Positions 13,638 through 25,830 of a stretch of 64,000 nucleotides of DNA are shown piece after piece. Source of the stretch: Sipunculus nudus (Eukaryota > Annelida > Sipuncula > Golfingiida > Sipunculidae); contig CM049322.1 of NCBI GenBank assembly GCA_026874595.1, positions 34,244,340 to 34,308,339 of the forward strand. The letters are read 5' to 3'. The position numbers and the translations under genes were made by a program. The number at the start of each line of letters is the position of its first letter. Position 1 is the first letter of the stretch. The notes under the pieces were generated by a model that was not told the origin of the DNA, searched no databases, and worked only from the letters and a program-made list of their open reading frames with translations.

Positions 13638-16600
13638 TGACAGGGTGAAAAACCTTGCCATTTAGACAAGGTGCACATGATCAAACCCTTTGTGCCAGTC
13701 AACAAAGAACCCGTCAGAAATGCCTCGTGCCAGTTTATTACCATCAAACCAGGCTCCGTGGCCTGAAAACAAAAACTATCACATCTCATTCTATTACTTT
13801 TGATCAATTATCTAATTTAGCTTGTCCCTCCATATATGACTGAAGTCTATAGCACTGCCATCATATTTACTGGTGCGTTTAAAATGGGCGCCTGCACCAC
13901 AGATCTGATTTCACTGGGGGGCGGTACTGAATGTTGATTAATATACACATGATCACGTCTTAACCATTTTTCACATGGATCACAGGTTCTTATGTTTTTT
14001 CAAGTACCCACCTATGATTTCATGGGAAACTGTTTTCCCTGGTCCAAACTGAAAGGAAGACATCCATGATTTCAATTTTTTTTAATGTTTTAAAATTATT
14101 TTTCTTATAATGACACTTTATCAAACATTAGGCAAGCTGAATATCTACTTTTATTTTCCTTAAAGGATAAACAATAAAACAATAAAAACAAATTTTTTTT
14201 TTAATTGAAATTTCTGAAAGAATTCCTCATTAGGACATTAAGGAATTTAATTTAAATATAAATTAATAATTTGAAATAGCTCCCACTATCTGACAGGTTT
14301 TAACCCAAGAAACAACTACTGAAGGCCACCCTGCTACATTCCTACTTTTCTATCAAAGATTTTTATTTGGTCATGGCCAAGCATTTTAATTACTTGTTAT
14401 AAATATCTTACATGAAGGACCAGTCAGCTCACATGAACCTTTATGAATTTTCCAAGTAGTCCATAAAGCAAGTCTTCACAGTTGTGTACTGTGCAATGAA
14501 TGGAATATACCCAATACTTTTTGTACACTGTTCTCACACAGTAATTATTATTAGTACTGCATTTACTTTCCATTATTTTAGTAACATTCAAATAGTGTTA
14601 ATGAAGAGTTTTGCATAATAATTTTTTAACTTTATGGCATTACTCATATATTGCACATCCACAGATGTCAGCTTTGTCAAATGCATTTTTTGGTCTCAAT
14701 AAAAATTTTATTCCATGAATGTTGTAGATCATAAAGTTGCATCAGTTTTGAATCTTATTTAAACATGGATCTTGTCCAATTATAAAGTGACAAATAGTGT
14801 TTCTCTAGGTTGACATTTTGAAGAGTTGAATTCTCTTAAATATCTTTTAGAAATGACTGAATTATTAATGTGATTAATAAGGTTAATCATATATTATATA
14901 CCTGTCACAATCAAATAATAGGATGCACCCTGTAGTCAATTATTCTTAATTGCAGGTATTTAAACCAGTGTGGCAAGACATACACAGAGGTCCCCATCAT
15001 GATGTCATTTCCTCTTTCTGAAATGCCATTTTCTCTTGGGAAAAACTGTAAATGACAGGTGCACGAGGAACGTTGGCACCATGGCAGTCCAATGCCCAAA
15101 CTCAAAGTTACAGATTCTATTAGAGTTACTTTTAAACGGTCCCCGACTTATAAAAAGCAATTTCTTTGTCACTTATGTAGAATACTAGGCACATCACAAA
15201 GTTCAATGAGTCATTTTGTGTTATGATGTTTGTCTGCCTTTCAACATTTGATTCTGTTCATGCTTTCACAACAGATCACTAGGAACACAATTACTTCCTG
15301 TGTAATGTTTATGTATTTCTTTTTAACTTATCATCGGTTTTTAATCACTTTATTCTAACCTTAAATAAGGCACATTTTTTTAAATTAAAACTACCATGTG
15401 TATGTAAAACTATTTTAACAAGTACATTTATTATGAGAAATTAAGATTTACTATAGGTCTTAATGAATTCTTGTCTTGCATAACTGTCCCTTTGAGATTA
15501 AAATAAATTTCAAACAATAATTAATCACATATGACAAAATTTCTTCATTATTACAAATGACAGGATTTCATAACAAGACTAGCTGATCCAATTTGGAAGA
15601 ACAACAATTAAAGGATTTTTTTATAATTAAATCCTTTATGTAACTTAAAATTATATTTTTAAAACTTCCATTACTGAAAGTACAACTGTGGTGAGAAAAT
15701 GCCTCATTCTCCCCTTTTAAAAGGCTGGATCAAAATCTCAGTGTTAGTTGAATATATTAAAAGTCTCACTTTGACACATAAAAATATTTTGAGCATTGGT
15801 AAGTGTATAATTCACCAGAAACACATTTGGTGGAAAACCATAATTTTGATGTTTAATTAAATAGTTTTTAATATTTTTTTAAGTTCAAGTTTACCCAAAT
15901 TACAACAAAATACTTCGCAGTTTGTTCTCTGAAAGTCCCTTCACTGGTGCTAATGTAAAACTTTAAAATAAACCAATGGGACATTTGGGGAAAACACAAC
16001 CAAAACACCCTCCCCCGAACTTACTTATTAGATTAATTTGAGATAATAAAGCAGCATCAAGTGCAAGAGGTATACTTAATGCAAAGGGTGTTGCAGATTG
16101 CAAAAAAAAAAAATAATAACAAGTAGGAAATGCAATGAAGTTATCATTAAAAAGAAAAAAATCTTGAAACAAAACAAAGTTAATTGTTCTGGCTAAGTTT
16201 AGTATAAATTTCTAATAAGACCATAAATACCTGCGTTTCAAGACACTAGGATTTCATGTTCAAAAGAAAAAAGAAAACCTTTCCACAACAAATATAATAT
16301 TATTATTAACAGTACACCAAAGACATGATTTAATCTAAATGAAGTATTCTTCCTTGGGAACACTCATTTACACACAAATTTACACACATTTATAACCATT
16401 CAAAATACTGAAATATAGTAAAGTACATAATTTGGGTTGATAAATGTTCTTGGTACTATTCTAAAGTAAAATCATTCAGACATCTACTTTTCTTCAGAAT
16501 TTACAGAATTCAATTCAAATTAAACAGACAGGCTTAATTGATTTGACAAAAAGTTGTCAGACTTTAAACTTTAACACTTAAAGTAACAACTCTCTAAATA

Positions 16601-16663
16601 TACATTAAAATGCTATATGATTAACTAATATACTGTATCTACTGCTCTGATACATTACATGAG

Positions 16664-16985
16664 CAGGGCTTTCAAAAGGAAGAAATTCAAAGAGTCTGGG
16701 ACGCTCGGCAAAATTTTGGGGAGTTCCATCTGAGTTTTGAGCATCCTGAGCGGAGATGATATGCGTGTCCAAATCTGAAGGGTTATGTAAAATTGAATCT
16801 TTTTCGTATTTTATATTATCATCATATCATTATATGATTAGAAATCATGTAGTATTTGAATATTTGATTATAATGAAATGCAAGCCTCAGTTTTAAATGT
16901 GGCTTTTACACAACACTGAGAATCGAGCATCCGTAAGAGATTTTGAGTGTCAGAGGCGCTTACCCCCCTGTTCCTGAAAGCCCTG
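16664..16985. mobile_element. hAT-like MITE
   Basis: The inverted ends are CAGGGCTTTCAAAAGGAA on the left and TTCCTGAAAGCCCTG on the right. Subterminal GAGCATCC-type motifs lie near both ends. The length is 322 bp with no coding sequence. The CAGGG start resembles hAT non-autonomous elements. A clear 8-bp target duplication is not visible, so the copy is old or the class is uncertain. Confidence 0.5.
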
Positions 16986-19389
16986 ATAAGTGTGCACGTG
17001 TGGGGGAGGGGGGAAGGGGGGGTGGATTGTTATATAATTATACCACCTTTTTCTTGATGATCTGACAAAGTTTAAAAGCCCTTCCATGAATCTTTTAAGT
17101 AATTATATATTTAAAAAGAAAAACACTCATTGCACAATGCAGCAATCTTTCCTTGTTCTTCCTATAGAGTTCTAGTCAAACAAAATGGAAGGGGTTTGAG
17201 ATCTATATATATACCATTTTAATTGCATCAGGCTTGTGAATAGTGACAGGGCCTTGTTTCAATTAGATTGTCGATTCAATTAATTCTCAGTTCAATTATT
17301 GTAAACAATCACATATTCCATCACTGAAGGAAAGCTTCATTTTGTTTTGTCTAAGCTTTTATATTCATTAAATAATATTTAAATCTTCTCAACACTGAAT
17401 GAAGGAAACAAAATGATTTTTTTAGCGTTGTTGAAATATAACACTAATAGTGCTTCCAACATCATGTACATTTATATCGGTCTTTACATATGGCGCAGAG
17501 ACAAAAAAGAAAAGAAAATGACTTTATGCAAACACTTAAATTTCATCTCTTATTTTATACCTTGGCTTTTTATAATTAATGATTAGCTTTGGTCCAACGC
17601 ATGGATTATAAGATGCACTCAGTGTTACAGCCCTGCATCACATGTTACTTCTTAAATAAATAAATTTCTACATTACAATAATTCATATAATAAAGAATAA
17701 ATGTGTATTATAAGCAATGCCTTTGTTCTGAAGACACTTTGCATGTCATTAAAATACCTGCACAAATAGATAAGTAAATGAACAAAATCTGGGATAAATA
17801 ACAGATGAAAAAGGAGAAAAAGATGAGATATACCAGAAAATATAAACCTTAAAGTTTATCTGATCATAAATAAGCAGGACATTGTGGCCATCACTTTACT
17901 TTCTTTGTGTTCTGAATTATCACTGTATCTAGCTGTAGCAATTATGATCTGATAACAGCTTTGTCAGCTAAAGGGAGGCTAAACAATTCAGCAACTAGCA
18001 AAAAAAAACACAAAACGCACTAGGCGCACAACATGAAACAAAGGACCACAGAAGGAAAGCACCGCCCAAATTACACAGATCTACCAAACAAACAGCAAAA
18101 CATTGATAAAGCAGTTGAACGTTAGGGTACTTGACCTGTCCAGTGTCTCTGACCGACTGACCACTCACTGAGAGAGATGACCACTCTGATAATCAGCACC
18201 CCAGCAACTGGTCTTGGTAAATGCTCAAGCCATGGAGCCATCACTATCGATGATTAACATCCTTTTCGACTGCAGGACAAAGCTATTATGCCAGAGAGTT
18301 TGGCATCCTGCCAACTTCGTAGCACATGGCCTGCGCCTCGAAAAGGCTTTGTGTTGACAACTGAGGCTTTGTCAAGCGAGCTTACTCATACAAAGTCTGA
18401 CTAATGACATGACACAGAAAACCTACAAAGATCCTAACATCATACCCACAAAATAACCTCTAACATGCAGAATATCACAAAGACCATATATCCAATAGGA
18501 AACAGTTTATATTTATAGTTTAACCCACAACCTATTGTGCTTGTATCCTTTGTGTAATATACACCAAGCACCTTTAATTTTTTTTCACCTATAACTATAT
18601 ATGTCACATATTCTTGCCCTTTTCTATTCTTATTCAAGAAGGAACTCCTAATCAAAAATAAATTTGAGAGCCAATTTTCCTACTTGAGCAGATTGATCTT
18701 CCAAACAAAGAAACTAAGTTAAAAATTTGAACTAGATTATAGGTCTCCTACATTCTCTTGAACAAGATTCTCTAAAGTGCACATTGAACAAATATTATAT
18801 TAATTTAATTTCTTTAAAGTCTCTGTTTAGTGTTCAGCATAAGTTAAAGTTAAAATTTCCAAAATTTTAAAATAAAAATTTAATTTCCAATGTTTAGTTG
18901 AATGATGTGCCATGTTTTAGAATTTTATTTTTAAAGCCAAAAAAATAATTTGATATTGCCCATTATTGCATCGGCATAATCCTTAAACTGACAGAATGCT
19001 TGCGATCATAATGATAAAATAATACAGTGATGAAAGGAACAATAAAACAGTGGGACACTAAGGACACCGGCCAAGGGTCATTAATCTAATTACCCAAGAG
19101 GCAAACATAATCACTGAATGTTAATTGACCTGATTAAGTGACCTCAGCTATGCTATTATCACTTCATAAAATTAGCATAAAAATCACATGCACCAAAGAA
19201 CAAAACTAAACACTGAAGCCTACAAATTCACACAAAGGCCCAAACAAAGAAATCTGCAATATTGACAATAAAGTGCCAATAAAATCACTATTACAACAAA
19301 ACTGTCAATTTAAGTTTTAACTGAAACAATCAACTGTGACTTACTGTCAATGGCAGTGGACAGTAAAGCACATAGTTCAAAGTCAATTA

Positions 19390-19690
19390 CATACCAATTA
19401 AGTCACAGCAGCTGAAACCAGGCTGGCTCCTGCAGAAACTGTCAAGCAGGCTGGACGCCTCTTCAAAGACACACACTGACATGGTGCATGGAGATGAAAG
19501 TAGCACTGACGAGATGACCAAGTTTGGCAATGAAACTCTAGATGACTGCTGCACAGGGGATGTTGCCAGTTCTGGGAGCCAAGTTAAACTGTGCTTGACA
19601 GTGTCTGAACCTGACAGATGTAACTGGTATAGTGGGGTCGGCCTGGCAGGGCTGGGATCCCCCAACTGTTCACTCTGGCAGCTCTTTGTC
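19390..19690 (-). other. possible extra exon or regulatory block in NAA50 intron 1
   Basis: A GC-richer stretch about 0.85 kb inside intron 1. On the minus strand a frame from an ATG at about 19482 encodes about 30 residues (MSVCVFEEASSLLDSFC and onward). It runs into a good donor, ATTG then GTATGTAA, at about 19395. Splicing it directly to exon 2 would put exon 2 out of frame, so it could only be an alternative 5' untranslated exon or an upstream ORF. It may equally be a regulatory block. Confidence 0.25.
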
Positions 19691-20541
19691 ACAAACCCCC
19701 AACGCTAGTCGCTAAACAAAGACAACTGAGCACGTGGTCCCAGCTACATTCATCAGAAACGCTTTGCCAGGTGACATCCGGGGGGTCCTTTGTTCCAAAA
19801 TCCGCCAATAGCAAACGCAAACCTGGGGGCCCCTCGTATCAGGGTGGGGTAACATATGGGGTATTTAGCATATACCATACATATGACATATATAAGTTAG
19901 CGTCACCTGGGCAAGCACTCGTGCGCGCGCGTGCTATATTAGACTTTCAGTAAACAAACTCAGTGGCGTGGTTCCCCGTATCGCTATCGCCGGGGATATA
20001 ATACTGTCATTGTTATCTCATTAATATGATTAGAATTTCCCCCCAAGGCTTGTCAGTGTTAATTTGTGAACGGAGTTTTCTGCGGAAACCGCGCGGGATC
20101 ACGTGCGCTTTGGCAGAAACAATGCAAAGAATAGGTCCACATTTGCTCTTTTGGAGAACGCCCAACTGTCAATATTACATGGAAATTTGACATAAACATT
20201 GCGATTCCTAGAGCCAATGAATCAGAATGCTAACTAAACTCATCCCTAGCAACACTGAATAACCAAAACAAGTCCAAGAACCAAGTGACGAAGTGCAATG
20301 ACTCAAGGAAAAATCGATATTGTCCACAAAACAGAGCGTAAACACCCGGCACGGGCCCTCAATTTCTCCTAACATCGCACAAATATGGCGGCCTATGGGT
20401 ACCGCCAGCACATGTGCGCCACTTTCTCAGCTGCATACACAAAAAGTACACTAAATACAACCAAATGAGCAGTCTAGAATTAAACTCGAATATCTTACTA
20501 TTCTGACTATTTTAGATAATAACGCCAGAATTGCTATTTAC

Positions 20542-20549
20542 CTCGTCAT
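20542..20549 (-). CDS. NAA50: NAA50 exon 1, coding part (start codon)
   Basis: Reading leftwards on the minus strand, ATGACGAG is followed directly by the donor GTAAAT. These eight bases supply Met, Thr and two bases of an Arg codon, which exon 2 completes. The resulting N-terminus (M-T-R-G-R-T-E-L-G-D) has the same spacing to ELGD as known NAA50 proteins, which supports this start. The 5' untranslated part runs rightwards for an unknown distance (about 100 bp). No other exon could supply the start as well. Confidence 0.85.
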
Positions 20550-20700
20550 TTTGAATGGATTTCAGGTGATGTCTTCGGAAAGCACGCGGGAATTGGCAGT
20601 TGCGGGTTCCGGTTCTACCAAAAAGTGGAAGGATACTGCTCAATTCCGGAGACTGATTCGGTGTTCAATATGCTTCGGCCCAAATATTGTTTAAAGGTTG
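20550..20700 (-). promoter_or_regulatory. NAA50: NAA50 5' UTR and promoter region
   Basis: A GC-richer, CpG-containing stretch just upstream of the start codon. It holds ETS-like sites (ACCGGAA on the minus strand at about 20607-20613, and TTCCGGA at 20644-20650), with no TATA box seen. About 160 bp inside the intron, ATGGCGGC at about 20385 is a YY1-like core. This composition fits a TATA-less housekeeping promoter. The exact transcription start cannot be read from sequence. Confidence 0.55.
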
Positions 20701-20707
20701 CCGTAGC

Positions 20708-20821
20708 ATGGCTGAGATGGTTGAAATAAAGAAAATGTATTTTATTGTTTGTGTGAGTGTGTGCTTGTGTTTACTTGCATGTGTTTTATATTCACCTGTA
20801 GGAATATTTGCTAATAAATAA
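20708..20821 (+). other. short divergent ORF, 37 codons, hydrophobic
   Basis: A plus-strand frame starts about 160 bp upstream of NAA50, in divergent orientation. It has MAEMVEIKK, then about 20 hydrophobic residues (YFIVCVSVCLCLLACVLY), then a short tail. The stop codon lies within overlapping AATAAATAAATAAA, which could act as a poly(A) signal. It could be a membrane micropeptide from a bidirectional promoter or chance. No homologue is recognised. Confidence 0.2.
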
Positions 20822-21197
20822 ATAAATACTTGGATTTTGATACGTGTTTTGAAATAATGATGTTTATTTAGTGACCACTACTTGTTTTCGTTTATGTGAG
20901 ACTGACGTGACCTGCATTGATGACTTCTTGAAGGCTATTTGCAGAAAAAAGGTTTCAAGAAGAATATAAGACTGTATAATGAACCCCATCTTTTCTGTCA
21001 GTCTGTCTGTTGTTATTTTTATGCAGAAGTTATCAAGCCATGCAGTGTTCGGTAGACATTTCAAAAGTTGACCCGGTTATATATATTAATTACGCCTCCT
21101 GGGTAAAAGATGTAGGGCCTATACCGAGATTGCTTATGTAGAGCTAATATTGATTTTTAAGAGGCAAAAATGGATTAAAAGAGTCTAACGGTGTGTA

Positions 21198-21268
<71 letters not shown>

Positions 21269-21689
21269 CAATAATAATGATATATATGCCTATGATATAC
21301 TAGTATAAATATATTTGGAGAGTTTTGAAAGTGTGTGTATAGGAGAAGGGAGATGGGGGGGGGGGCGTATCCCACAAGTTAAGTGAGTAAGAGGGCACGT
21401 AAGCGACCAAGGGGGGCGGGGTGGGGGGGGGGGGTTGTTGGAAAGGGAAGTTTTGAAAAAAAACCCCACAAAATATGCATTTTCAATTAAGTATTTTGAC
21501 CATTTTCCCACTTTTAATCTCACACTGCACCCCCCCCCCCCCCATTAAAACTTAACCAAATGCATGTGTATTGAATTTCCAGAATCATGCGTGCCAAATT
21601 GATAATATTTATACGTTAATATAGTCTTTTTCAAAACTTAGTAAAACTTCAAATCATATTAGCGTGTTTTTAATTTTAATCAAACCATA
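20822..21689. other. non-coding, low-complexity intergenic DNA
   Basis: Contains a (TA)n tract, G-rich runs at about 21355 and 21425 and a C run at about 21531-21543. No exon is seen; long open frames here come from the simple repeats. Confidence 0.7.
21201..21267. repeat. (TA)n microsatellite
   Basis: An uninterrupted TA dinucleotide tract of about 67 bp. Confidence 0.97.
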
Positions 21690-22275
21690 TATAGTCCAGT
21701 GGTTAAGCTTCAATATATGGAGGAATTGTGCAAAAAATGAAAGAAGCATGAAAGTTGGCAAAAGTATTCTTTGGAGCTTATTGATGAATTTCAGATATAG
21801 GGCCAAGCTGAAAATAAATTATCTTGGCCAAAATCCAAGATGGCAGCCAAGATTGCCGCCAAATTAGAAAATGTCAATAACTTGAGTTAAAATGTCCCGA
21901 GAAAGCATTGCAAGTACTCTAATATTAGTTGTTTTTTTTTACTGAGAAATTCAATTTTTGAGGTTCCAACCCACTCCAGGTACTCATTAGCTGGTTTTTA
22001 TCACGAATTTGTTATATTCCCATTAGTCCAACAGTACAGCTGCATATTGAGAAGAATTGAAATGAAAACCTGGAAAGAAGAATGAAACTTGGCAAAATAA
22101 TTTTCCAGACCGTACTCTATATGCTCAGATATGGGGCCCAGCGGAATTCACAATATCTTGCTAAAACTCCAAGATGGCGGCCACGATGGCCACCAAAACA
22201 TAAAATACCAATATAGTCGGTTATATTTGTCCTAGAATGCATTGCAAGTGCACTGTTTCTATGTTACTAGGATCG
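21690..22275 (+). repeat. two tandem copies of a repeat with an AAGATGGCGGC motif
   Basis: Two diverged units of about 300-350 bp share the order: AGTCCAnnGGT, then GAATTGnGC, then GAAAGAAGnATGAAA, then TTGGCAAAA. This is followed by CAGATATnGGGCC and CCAAGATGGCnGCCA, and closes with GCATTGCAAGT. The second unit has the exact YY1-type core CAAGATGGCGGCC at about 22171; the first has CAAGATGGCAGCC. An inverted relative lies at 25715-25830. The pattern suggests a dispersed non-coding repeat family. Confidence 0.65.
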
Positions 22276-22930
22276 AAAAATTTATTTACAAGGGTTCCAG
22301 GTCAGTAGCATGCATGTGTGAATGAAGTCTGATTTTGTTGGTATTGAAATTGTGCTAAAATGACCCTTTTTTACCAACACATCTAACGGTAAAACGTATT
22401 TGTTGACTACCCTGCCGAAATTTAATATATTTGTTAATTTTAAGTATTTGAACGCTATGTCTCTTTCAATGTAATGAAAAGGACAGTCGATTGGGAAAAC
22501 GCTCGGCTCTCTTCACTGGCGACTAAGTTTCTGTCCCCGATGTTGCTATGAGAGTGGATTGTTGTGGTCCGTACAGAGTCGGTTGTTTTCTTCGTGTCCT
22601 CAGATTCCTTACACCACTTCGCCATCCTAGCCACGGAAAGTGCCTTGTAGTAGTTATTATAACCAGTAGTACAAACAATGTAAAAGAAATTTTATTTCTG
22701 TATAAGTTATGGCTCCTTTGCCTTTAAGACTCTTTGCTTGCATGAAGAAAGAATCAGTACATATTTAGCGGCTCACCACATTATGCTGTATGCTACGCTT
22801 TCTTTAAAACTGATAGATTTAGGCCTGTTGGTATCACTTTCTACTGAATGAGAATGAATTTATCCGTTTGTTAAAGATGGTATGTTGTTAGAAAGAAGAC
22901 ATAACATATCGTTAAGACATTAGAGAAAAT
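22276..22930. other. intergenic, no feature recognised
   Basis: A GC-richer patch at about 22485-22650 has mixed composition but no splice-bounded open frame. The rest is AT-rich. Confidence 0.5.
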
Positions 22931-22934
22931 CTCA

Positions 22935-23050
22935 TGGTTTGTGGCGAGATTTCACCATTATGCCATTGCGACATCGGCGGGGTTTGAACCGGGGACCTAC
23001 AAACACGTCCTTAACCACGAGGCAACGTTCAAAACCCGCATATGCTATCT
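22935..23050 (-). mobile_element. tRNA-derived SINE relic
   Basis: On the minus strand, GTTGCCTCGTGGTTAAGGAC resembles an A box. About 30 bases further on, CCCCGGTTCAAACCCC is a near-perfect B box. The spacing is that of a tRNA, but the stems are not complete enough for a functional tRNA. The trailing CGCAATGGCATAATGG is likely SINE body. No clear poly(A) or target duplication is visible. Confidence 0.6.
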
Positions 23051-23920
23051 TTGTACTGTGGTGATGATGCATGACAGAATCTGGACACTTGTGCAGTTTG
23101 CCGTTTACCTTCTACATTGATAATCTGGTTTATGATCCTTACCAATACATAAGCTAACTTTGCATTTCCAAGTGGTCTTAAAATACTTCGTTTGCTTACA
23201 TAATACACACTTTTAATAAATATAATGATGATTAGAAATAATAAATATTTGCTTCATTTATTGAAATAATTTATCTTCATGTGCACAGAATGTAAGATTG
23301 TAGGTCGAACTGAACTTTGCACATAAGATAAAAAGAACCGATAGTAAGTTGGAATTGTGGGCGTTTTACTAGAAGAAAAACGCTCTTGTCCGGCAAAATA
23401 CAAAAGAAAATATTCAGGCAAGGTTAAAAAATTTGCTGGCAATATTAAAAAAAAATAATGTGATAAACTGTTCTGTTCAGTGATCATATTCAGAAGTAGT
23501 CTATCCTCATTTATATATGTTCACTTGATAAAGCGAATGGTATGAAATACAAGTTTCCCAAGTATTCTTCATTTGGGCATAAAACTGACATAAAGGGAAA
23601 GTACAAAGGTTGCCAGAGCTCAGAAGCTGAAATCACAGCAAAGTTACAATCACCAATCAAGTCGATAAAAACTCAAACCAAACTTTGTACTGAATTTTTA
23701 GGTAATCAAGTTAATGAAGAAAGAATGCATGTCTGGAACATGAGGGTGCATTATATTTTTCAACCTTGTTTTTTTAATTAGACTTTTTATCTTCCGTCTT
23801 GCTGTACCATTTTCTTAGCATCCATCCATGAAAGATCAGCTAGCTTGAACCTGGCACCACCGACTCATACATGTGGTGAATATTTCTAACAGTATATGCA
23901 TGTACTACATGAATCTACAA
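23051..23920. other. intergenic, no feature recognised
   Basis: AT-rich DNA. A plus-strand open frame of 79 codons at 23542-23781 has no recognisable domain or splice context and is not called. Confidence 0.5.
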
Positions 23921-23924
23921 ATGT

Positions 23925-25700
23925 GCATAATGCCAGCAAATGAAAGTATTTTGTTGACACCAACGCATTATGCAAAGTGAATTTTAATGGCAACTCGTTG
24001 GGAAGGAACAAGTTTTATATCACAAAAATTGCATCACAGCAAATGGCAGTGATACTTTACTGACACATGTGTCGGCTCTTTCCTACGATCAAGCAGTCTA
24101 AAGTCTGCATCGTCACCATATCGCAAAATTAGTAATCTGCATGAGTGTTATTTCATGCATTCATCACCATAGTACAAATTAAGGCAACATACACCAACAT
24201 GTTGCGTACCTCTAATGTGTGTGGATACTGTTTTCTTGCCAACATACAGTCTGAAAGCCATCACTTCATGGCAAAAGAAGCTTATAATCCATACAGCACA
24301 CAGGTGTGAGCTTCTACATAAGCGCGTATCTTGTCATGCATTCATGTACTCAAAATTCATAATAAATAAAAGTCTTTCCTTTTAAACAGACATGGTGTTC
24401 AAATACTTTTAACTAGAACATGTAAATTAAATTTCAGTAGAACTATTTGATTTTTTATTGCACTAATCAAGATTTACATGAATGTTAAGTTGATGGTAAA
24501 ATTAAATATCATGTTTGTAGATTTTCGAAAACCCTACCTATTACTCACTGATATATGAAGCTCCCACTGATACCAGACAGGATACCTAAGTTTCTTTTAT
24601 CCCTTACCTCGGCAAAGCAGTTAAAACATTCGTTAGCATGCAAATGAAGGGATTTCAAACAGAGGAAGTCAGATATTAAATATTAATATAATAAAACCTA
24701 CCCCAGCAAATGACACTTTCATTTAAAAGTGCAGTAGTCAGTAAATTTTATCAAGTTTACCGTTGGGAGTACCAATGAAAAAGGGACTTTTAGTACAATT
24801 TCAGTAGGTACACACAAGGCGGAATCTATACAGCTGACAGGTGTGAGCTTCTCACGTAGGTCTCTATCCTGCCACGCACGCATCCAGTCTGATATAAAAG
24901 TTATAAGCAGAATAAACTTTATATTATATGGATTGTCTAATTTATTTTATTATAATATATAATTAATATGGATTGTACAGTTAATTGTAATTACTATTAC
25001 AAGGACAAGGAGGAGTTCATCCACTTGAATGTGCTATTATAACCCAATAGGAATAGGAACGATGTTGTTTAAACCTGGGGCGCCAGTGGAGATAGCCGAG
25101 CATTTTGCCACTCACTTGTCCATTCCATTACATTGAAACAAACACTGGGCTTAAATATGTAAAATTAATATATATATATGTTAAATGTCAGCACAGTTGG
25201 ATTTATGCGTTTGGTATTTTCCAATTGCCTTAGCAAAGGTTTACATGAATGCTGATCGTAAAACCTAAGTACATGTATGTAGGTTTAAAATATTCTAATG
25301 GTAAGTGTTTACGGACATATCAAGTTCAATCCTAATTTCATTGCAGATTTCGACAGATAAGTTTTTATCCTTCACCTCTTCAAATAAATTATATTTGTTA
25401 GCATGCAAATAAAGGGGAAGTAAAAGGAAGAAATGAAGAAACATTGCAATAAAAATTGTTCTACTATTAAAACTTCTGAATTCATGACAAAGCAGACAAA
25501 CCTAAGCCAGTAAATGACACTTTCATTTGACTACGATCAAAATGTATGCGACTACTGTGCAGAACTCAACAAATAATGTTTGCTATCCATTGTGGTAGTA
25601 AACAAGGGAAAATGTAGGGCAATTTCAATAAAAACAAAACCAGGATTCATTCACAGAGTCATTTACAGACTTTAAACCCTTATAAATGAATTTATCGACC
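23925..25700 (+). repeat. old tandem duplication, two to three diverged units
   Basis: Landmarks recur in the same order. GTTAGCATGCAAATnAAGG occurs at about 24632 and 25398. nnAAATGACACTTTCATTT occurs at about 24702 and 25512. ACAGGTGTGAGCTTCT occurs at about 24300 and 24839, followed by ATCYTGYCAYGCA in both. The spacing is about 540-800 bp, so the units have drifted by indels. Octamer-like ATGCAAAT is conserved in the best copies. No coding frame persists. Confidence 0.55.
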
Positions 25701-25714
25701 CCCAAAACATAGAA

Positions 25715-25830
25715 ATAGTGCACTCGGAAAGCATTCTAGGACAAATATAACCGAACGTATTGATATTTGATAATCCGGCGGCCATCTTGGCCGCCATCTT
25801 GGATTTTGACCAAGATCATGGACAAAAAGC
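25715..25830 (-). repeat. inverted third copy of the AAGATGGCGGC repeat
   Basis: Reads on the minus strand as CCAAGATGGCGGCCAAGATG, preceded by GATCTTGGTCAAAATCC and followed by a degenerate TTATATTTGTCC and GCATTC. It is the reverse complement of the units at 21690-22275, with two AAGATGGC cores in succession. Confidence 0.65.

Larger units (their letters stand above)
1737..20541 (-). other. NAA50: NAA50 intron 1, about 18.8 kb
   Basis: The region between the two NAA50 exons. It is mostly AT-rich and free of the (TA)n microsatellites that fill the right half of the window. Several blocks have higher complexity and GC: roughly 3300-3570, 5730-6420, 9020-9250, 10380-10960, 12050-12260, 13060-13950, 14920-15120, 18000-18400 and 19390-20420. 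These have no convincing reading frames or splice-bounded exons and read like regulatory DNA (inference). Recognisable repeats are few: a G tract at about 6428-6450, a degenerate AT minisatellite, one hAT-like MITE and small duplications (7141-7174, 11997-12039). No RNA gene is seen. Confidence 0.8.

Noticed and set aside
22935-23050. A genuine tRNA gene
   Set aside because: A and B boxes are present but cloverleaf stems do not form; SINE relic is the better call.
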